Part shown: piece after piece, positions 49,912-53,715 of the stretch | Numbering within the stretch: the first letter of the stretch is position 1 | Layout: each line of letters begins with the position of its first letter | From: Chloroflexota bacterium | Lineage (GTDB): Bacteria; Chloroflexota; Anaerolineae; UBA4142 | Direction of reading: 5' to 3' | DNA length: 53,715 bases | Assembly (NCBI GenBank): GCA_016865935.1 | Contig: VGOB01000004.1 | Location: 1-53,715, forward strand | Position numbers and translations under genes: made by a program | The notes under the pieces: model-generated | Database searches by the model: none | What the model saw: the letters and a program-made list of their open reading frames with translations, nothing else | Told to the model about the DNA's origin: nothing

Positions 49912-50868
49912 ATGGATCAAAATGGATTCAGAGAATTTCTGCGCGGCAGAAAAACTCCCGACGACAAAATCGAATCGTTCGTCGCGCTCGCGGAAAACTT
50001 CGAGCAGTGGATCGGCGCGCGCGCCGCAACCAAGGACGACGTACTTGCATTCTCGGCACAGATGATTCGCGATGCGGAAAACACGTACGACAATTACATC
50101 GCACTCGCGCGCTACGGGCTGTTTGTCAAGAACCGCGCGATCTACGTCGCGGTCGTTGAATTGCTCGATGGCACGGAGGCGATGGACAATTTGTACGCGC
50201 GTTTGGCGGAGGTGGTCGGCGAACAAAAGCGCGATGAAGTTTTCGCCGGGCTGACGCTGCCGGTGCTGGGCACATCGAACGCGGCGCGACCGGCGTTCAC
50301 ACAAACGGTGATGGCGCGCTTGGAAAATCTGATCGCGCCGGAAGCGTACCGCCCCTTGCTTGCCAACTGCCTCCGCACGTTGGGTGAACGCGATCCGTCG
50401 GAACGCGAAAAATTTCTTGCCTGCAAGAACCTGGACGAGTTCCTGCAAAAGAAAGGCGACGAATTCATCGCGTACCTCGAACAACTCAAGCGCGAAAATC
50501 GTCTGTACTTTACGCAAGAAATCACAGACGACGTGATCGCGTACGTCGAGCGTCATCTTGAGATTCGCCAGGGTGTGCGCGTCGGCGATGTAATTTACGA
50601 AGCGAAAATTCCGTACAACACCGTGGAGTTTCTCGCCGCGACCGACACGCAGATGAAACGCTATCACTATTGCCATTGCCCTTGGGTCAAAGAGTCGTTG
50701 CGCGCGAACGACGCGCACGTCTCGCCGACGTTTTGCCTGTGCAGTGCCGGTTTCCACAAAAAATACTGGGAGAGTGTGTTCGGCAAACCAGTCCAAGCCT
50801 ACGTCGTCGAGACCGTGCTTCAAGGCGACCCGTGGTGCAAGTTTGCGATTCATCTGCCGGAGAATTGA
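49912..50868 (+). CDS. Unknown protein with the five-cysteine domain (paralogue of 41548-42615 C-terminus)
   Basis: Protein of 318 aa. The N-terminal about 240 residues are helical and unlike GyrI (FVALAENFEQWIGARAATKD). The C-terminus has YHYCHCPWVKESL (Cys254, Cys256), SPTFCLCSAGFHKKYW (Cys275, Cys277) and QGDPWCKFAIHL (Cys309). The GD..C.FAIHL ending recalls V4R/ATC-hydrolase-type small domains, but the double CxC is distinctive. Function is unknown. Confidence 0.75.
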   Translation: MDQNGFREFLRGRKTPDDKIESFVALAENFEQWIGARAATKDDVLAFSAQMIRDAENTYDNYIALARYGLFVKNRAIYVAVVELLDGTEAMDNLYARLAEVVGEQKRDEVFAGLTLPVLGTSNAARPAFTQTVMARLENLIAPEAYRPLLANCLRTLGERDPSEREKFLACKNLDEFLQKKGDEFIAYLEQLKRENRLYFTQEITDDVIAYVERHLEIRQGVRVGDVIYEAKIPYNTVEFLAATDTQMKRYHYCHCPWVKESLRANDAHVSPTFCLCSAGFHKKYWESVFGKPVQAYVVETVLQGDPWCKFAIHLPEN

Positions 50869-50878
50869 GCATCCACCG

Positions 50879-51478
50879 ATGCACGAGATCATCTGGGCAA
50901 CGCCACTCTACGAATTTCTACGGCAGTGCAACGCCAGTCCGCTCGAAAAAACAGTCCTTGATTGCGGCGCAGGTGGCGACGCGCCGCCGCTTTCGCTGTT
51001 TCATCAGTACGGGTATACAACGTACGGCGTCGAGATCGCAGAAGAGGCACTGGCGCAGGCGCAGGAATTTTGCCAAGCGCGCGCGCTGCCGCTGAACATT
51101 GCGCGCGGCGATATGCGCGCCCTTCCATTTGGCAATGAATCGTTCGGTTTTGTCTACTCGTTCAACGCGATTATCTTTATGACCAAGCCAGACATCGCGC
51201 GCGCGATGAGTGAGATCGAGCGCGTGCTGAAACGGGATGGGCTGTGCTTTGTAAATTTCGAATCGGTGGATGATCCCGACAACGAGCCGTTTTGCGAAAC
51301 CGCACCCCTGCGCCGTCTGTTACAGAGTGAACGATTCGCCAAACATGCTGACAACGAAGCGGATGCCTACTTTCGCAACTTTGATGTGCTGCGCAAAGAA
51401 AAGAAATTCGCCGAGTGGGTTCGCTGGGGTAGGCAGTTCAAACGCGTGACTATCGAGTACATTGCGAAGAAGAAATGA
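50879..51478 (+). CDS. SAM-dependent methyltransferase (class I)
   Basis: Methyltransferase of 199 aa. Motif I is TVLDCGAGGDAPPLSLFHQY, motif II TYGVEIAEEAL, and a later RVLKRDGLCFVNFESV is the post-III strand. The substrate, a small molecule by context, is not determined. The start lies 11 nt after the previous stop. Confidence 0.9.
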   Translation: MHEIIWATPLYEFLRQCNASPLEKTVLDCGAGGDAPPLSLFHQYGYTTYGVEIAEEALAQAQEFCQARALPLNIARGDMRALPFGNESFGFVYSFNAIIFMTKPDIARAMSEIERVLKRDGLCFVNFESVDDPDNEPFCETAPLRRLLQSERFAKHADNEADAYFRNFDVLRKEKKFAEWVRWGRQFKRVTIEYIAKKK

Positions 51479-51486
51479 GAAGATAA

Positions 51487-51707
51487 ATGTTCCAAGAACT
51501 GAAACCGAACGAGTTTGCGCGCGTACAACATCTGTTCGACGGATTCGATTGCAGTCTTTCGATCCGCGCCGCGATTGTGGACAACAACCCAGGTGGAACC
51601 ATCTCGAATACACGCAAGAGACAAAACCATTCACCCTCTTGCACGGCACACCCGAATGGGATGCTGTGTTAGCGAGAATAAGCCACGGTGAGGAGGGATC
51701 GCAATGA
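51487..51707 (+). pseudogene. Remnant of a GNAT-like acetyltransferase
   Basis: The first frame reads MFQELKPNEFARVQHLFDGF and IRAAIVDNNPGG, a pattern seen at the N-terminus of a GNAT subfamily. The next frame continues WNHLEYTQETKPFTLLHGTP and ends at 51707. No acetyl-CoA loop remains. It appears to be a degraded, frameshifted copy of a member of the array. Confidence 0.5.
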
Positions 51708-52594
51708 GTCAAACGATTTTTCTAACAACTGTTCGGTCAATCAAAGGCAAAGCGTGCGCGCGAATTCTGATTGACAGTCTGCGCGCGTTCGGCGGCGCGC
51801 TGTGCGATGCTCCGGTGTGGGTCTTTGAAGCGAACGCGCAAAACGCGCCGTGCGCCGATTTGGCGGGCAACGGCGTGCGCGTCATTCCGTTGAATGTGCC
51901 AGAGGGCGTGCGCGATTACATTTTCGGCGACAAGGTGTACGCGTGCGCGCAAGCCGAAGCCATCGCGCCGCCGGACACGCAATCACTCGTCTGGATCGAT
52001 CCGATCTGTGTCGTCGTCAGTCCGCCAGTGCTGTTCGATCTCGGCGCGGCGTTCGACGCGGCAGTACGCCCGGTGCACGTCCGCAACGTCGGCTTGCGCA
52101 CGACCGATCCGCTCGACGAATTCTGGAAGACGATCTACGCGACGATTGGCGTGAACGATATTGCATCCACCGTCGAATCGTTTGTGGACGAACAGCGTTT
52201 GCGCGCGTATTTCAACTCGCACGCGTTTGCGATCAATCCGAAGAGAAATTTGATGCGCCGCTGGTTTATGCTGTTCGAGCAACTCGTTGGCAATCAAAAA
52301 TTTCAAACGCGCGCCTGCGCGGATGAACGGCATCAAGTCTTTTTGTTCCAGGCGATCTGGAGCGCGCTGATCGCCACATCACTCGATCCGGAACGGATTC
52401 ACATTCTGCCGCCGACGTACAACTATCCGTACAATCTGCACGCGCGCGTGCCAGCCGAGCGTCGCGCGCACGCGTTGAACGATCTCATCTGTTTCACGTA
52501 CGAAGAACGCTCGATCCATCCGAACGAAATGACGGACATTGAAATTCGCGAGCCGCTCAAAGCGTGGCTCGCTGCACACCAGGAGGCAAAATGA
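51704..52594 (+). CDS. Hypothetical protein (possible GT-A-like fold)
   Basis: Protein of 296 aa. TIFLTTVRSIKGKACARILI at the start and SLVWIDPICVVVSPPVLFDL near residue 100 suggest a mixed alpha/beta, nucleotide-sugar-transferase-like fold, but no reliable family was recognised. The later LHARVPAERRAHALNDLICF follows. The stop overlaps the next start by 4 nt. Confidence 0.6.
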   Translation: MSQTIFLTTVRSIKGKACARILIDSLRAFGGALCDAPVWVFEANAQNAPCADLAGNGVRVIPLNVPEGVRDYIFGDKVYACAQAEAIAPPDTQSLVWIDPICVVVSPPVLFDLGAAFDAAVRPVHVRNVGLRTTDPLDEFWKTIYATIGVNDIASTVESFVDEQRLRAYFNSHAFAINPKRNLMRRWFMLFEQLVGNQKFQTRACADERHQVFLFQAIWSALIATSLDPERIHILPPTYNYPYNLHARVPAERRAHALNDLICFTYEERSIHPNEMTDIEIREPLKAWLAAHQEAK

Positions 52595-52977
52595 AACGCT
52601 ATCAAATCGAAATCGAAATTTTCGAAGGCAAGGGCGGACAACTCCGCAAACAAGGCGCGGAAATCATCTTCCCAGAAAATATGGAACGCGAAGGCATCTG
52701 CGCGTGGATGTATCGCGGCGATAGTCAGCACAGTTATCAAGCCGGGCAGCGGTTCAAATATCCGGAGGACACTGGGAAAATTTGCCCCTGGCTCCTCGCG
52801 GCGATAGATGGCTTCATCAAGGCGTTGCGTTACGGCGGCACCCTGCCCTGGGAATATCGCGGCACGCGGTACGAAAAAGTGATTGACCCGGATGGCATCA
52901 CCACCGAGTTCGTGCATTGTCCCGATCCTGCCTCCGGCATCGTCGTCAAACTGATTCGCACGAAGATCGCGGACTAG
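52591..52977 (+). CDS. TIGR04076-like small protein
   Basis: Protein of 128 aa. EGICAWMYRG, TGKICPWLLAAIDGFIKALR and GGTLPWEY fit the TIGR04076 pattern of short proteins of unknown function. It has a strong ribosome binding site (CAGGAGGC) and overlaps the previous gene. Confidence 0.65.
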   Translation: MKRYQIEIEIFEGKGGQLRKQGAEIIFPENMEREGICAWMYRGDSQHSYQAGQRFKYPEDTGKICPWLLAAIDGFIKALRYGGTLPWEYRGTRYEKVIDPDGITTEFVHCPDPASGIVVKLIRTKIAD

Positions 52978-52981
52978 GATT

Positions 52982-53010
52982 TTGACGCCAACCTTGTTTT
53001 GCGTTACACT
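52982..53010 (+). promoter_or_regulatory. Sigma-70-type promoter before the response regulator
   Basis: TTGACG at 52982-52987 and TACACT at 53005-53010 with a 17-nt spacer. The response-regulator start is 41 nt downstream. Confidence 0.6.
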
Positions 53011-53050
53011 TGAATCATTCTTGCCTTGTCTGTTTTTGGGAGAATTGCCA

Positions 53051-53593
53051 ATGGACGATAAAAAACGCGCCGCGCGCATCCTGCTGGTTGACGACGAGTC
53101 CGCGATCACGGCGAACCTCGCGCCCTTTCTGGAACGCGCCGGGTATTGCGTCACCGTCGCGGAAGACGGCGAAGCCGCGCTCGCGCGCCTCCCGGAATTT
53201 TGCCCCGACTTGATCGTGCTCGACGTGCTGATGCCGCGCCTGGACGGGCGTCAGGTCTTGCGCCAGTTGCGCCAGAACGAAAACTGGACGCCGGTCATCT
53301 TGCTGACCCAGGTGGGCGCGCCCGCCGAACGCGCCGGCGCGCTTGATGAAGGCGCGGACGATTACTTGAGCAAACCGTTCGAACCGTACGAACTCGTCGC
53401 GCGCATCCGCGCCGTGTTGCGGCGCAGTCGCGCCGGCGCGCCTTCGCTGGCGGGCGCGCACTCACTTCGCGCCGGCGCGCTCGAACTGGATCGGCAATCG
53501 CGCCGCGCGCTGCTCGCGGGACGCGAGATTCCGCTCACCGCCAAAGCCGTTTCGATTCTCGAATATTTGATGTTGCATCCCGACGAAGGGTAG
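53051..53593 (+). CDS. OmpR-type response regulator truncated in its DNA-binding domain
   Basis: Protein of 180 aa with an intact receiver (ILLVDDESAI, LIVLDVLMPRLDGRQVL, DYLSKPFEPYELVARI). A linker and the first strands and helix of an OmpR-like winged helix follow (LTAKAVSILEYLMLHPDEG). It then stops; about 50 residues with the recognition helix and wing are missing. The break coincides with the start of a transposon-like sequence at 53590. The truncated protein should still be phosphorylated but not bind DNA normally. Confidence 0.85.
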   Translation: MDDKKRAARILLVDDESAITANLAPFLERAGYCVTVAEDGEAALARLPEFCPDLIVLDVLMPRLDGRQVLRQLRQNENWTPVILLTQVGAPAERAGALDEGADDYLSKPFEPYELVARIRAVLRRSRAGAPSLAGAHSLRAGALELDRQSRRALLAGREIPLTAKAVSILEYLMLHPDEG

Positions 53594-53715
53594 CACCCCA
53601 CCTAATCGTGGAGGCTAACACCACTTCTTGATCAACTCTTTCATCGCGTTAGACGGTCTGCCGCGGTGTGAAGGTGGCACCCAGCGCGCCGGCGGCACGT
53701 GATAAGTGAGCAACT
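53590..53715. mobile_element. Edge of a probable insertion sequence
   Basis: TAGCACCCCACCTAATCGTG begins exactly where the response-regulator gene is interrupted. A transposase-like reading frame on the opposite strand follows. The other end lies outside the window, so terminal inverted repeats and a target duplication cannot be checked. Confidence 0.5.
53615..53713 (-). CDS. C-terminal fragment of a transposase-like protein
   Basis: The reverse strand gives an open frame ending VPPSHRGRPSNAMKELIKKW then Cys and a stop at 53615-53617. It continues off the window to the right. The basic tail and the position fit a transposase C-terminus, but the IS family was not recognised. The other reverse frames are shorter or less protein-like. 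Confidence 0.4.
   Translation of the reverse strand: MLTYHVPPARWVPPSHRGRPSNAMKELIKKWC

Noticed and set aside
26973-52977. Array as an antibiotic biosynthesis cluster
   Set aside because: No polyketide, peptide or terpene synthase, no carrier protein and no RiPP cyclase was seen; only modifying and export functions.
53600-53715. Other reverse-strand frame reading AHLSRAAGALGATFTPRQTV
   Set aside because: It is less protein-like and stops before the likely element end. The frame ending in KELIKKW is more consistent with a basic transposase tail.

Overview
The window looks like a chromosomal segment from a GC-rich bacterium of the Chloroflexota (Anaerolineae-like). This is inferred, not proven. 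The support is a family-5 solute-binding lipoprotein with an RRDFLKLAG signal and a long Pro/Thr/Lys linker, other Cys-anchored lipoproteins with Pro/Thr spacers, an IclR-controlled uronate locus, frequent GTG/TTG starts, and many palindromic intergenic elements. No rRNA, tRNA or CRISPR array was recognised. About 50 intact genes are supported. All are on the + strand except two catabolic genes (12937-13827 and 16666-17703) and a transposase-like fragment at the right edge.

Region 1 (1-11.5 kb): an IclR-type regulator precedes a five-component oligopeptide/oligosaccharide-type ABC importer (binding lipoprotein, two permeases, two ATPases). The importer operon carries two insertions. One is a four-helix-bundle (S23/IVP-like) gene flanked by perfect 22-bp inverted repeats. 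The other is a restriction-modification-like pair: a DNA methyltransferase split by an in-frame stop, and a lower-GC HNH nuclease with a DGQHR-like motif. They lie between the two ATPase genes. A short pyrophosphatase-like gene follows.

Region 2 (11.5-22.5 kb): a sugar-acid catabolic locus with an FGGY kinase, a DapA-type lyase, two SDRs, a Gfo/Idh oxidoreductase, an HpcH/HpaI aldolase, an LDH2-type dehydrogenase, an FAH-family hydrolase, an IolB/KduI-like isomerase, a KDPG-type aldolase and a PfkB (KDG-type) kinase. The last four plus KduD form an almost textbook path from 5-keto-4-deoxyuronate to pyruvate and triose phosphate. The importer probably feeds it with uronate- or deoxysugar-containing oligosaccharides.

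Region 3 (22.5-27 kb): signalling genes. These are a lone CheW, a small winged-helix regulator with a palindrome upstream, a GAF histidine kinase that looks like the remnant of a Y_Y_Y/propeller kinase, its LuxR-type response regulator, two similar small proteins each preceded by a near-identical terminator, and a receiver-only protein.

Region 4 (27-53 kb): a 26-kb, one-directional, tightly packed array of small-molecule-modifying proteins. It holds seven intact GNAT loci (three with two GNAT domains), a MATE exporter, an APH-like phosphotransferase, a nucleotidyltransferase-like protein, a serine beta-lactamase-like protein, an ICMT-like membrane methyltransferase, a CPBP protease, an SRPBCC-PDZ-DinB fusion, an alpha/beta hydrolase, a TldD/TldE pair, an Ntn-type amidase, an M1-type peptidase and a SAM methyltransferase. 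Two proteins share an uncharacterised five-cysteine C-terminal domain. Many genes overlap by 4 nt. The array resembles a detoxification or resistance locus more than a biosynthetic cluster, because no synthase is present.

The window ends in a response regulator truncated in its DNA-binding domain by what appears to be an insertion sequence. At least eight families of short inverted-repeat elements occur between genes. Several have entered coding sequence: they supply stop codons, N-termini, a C-terminus, and an in-frame insert just before a catalytic cysteine.
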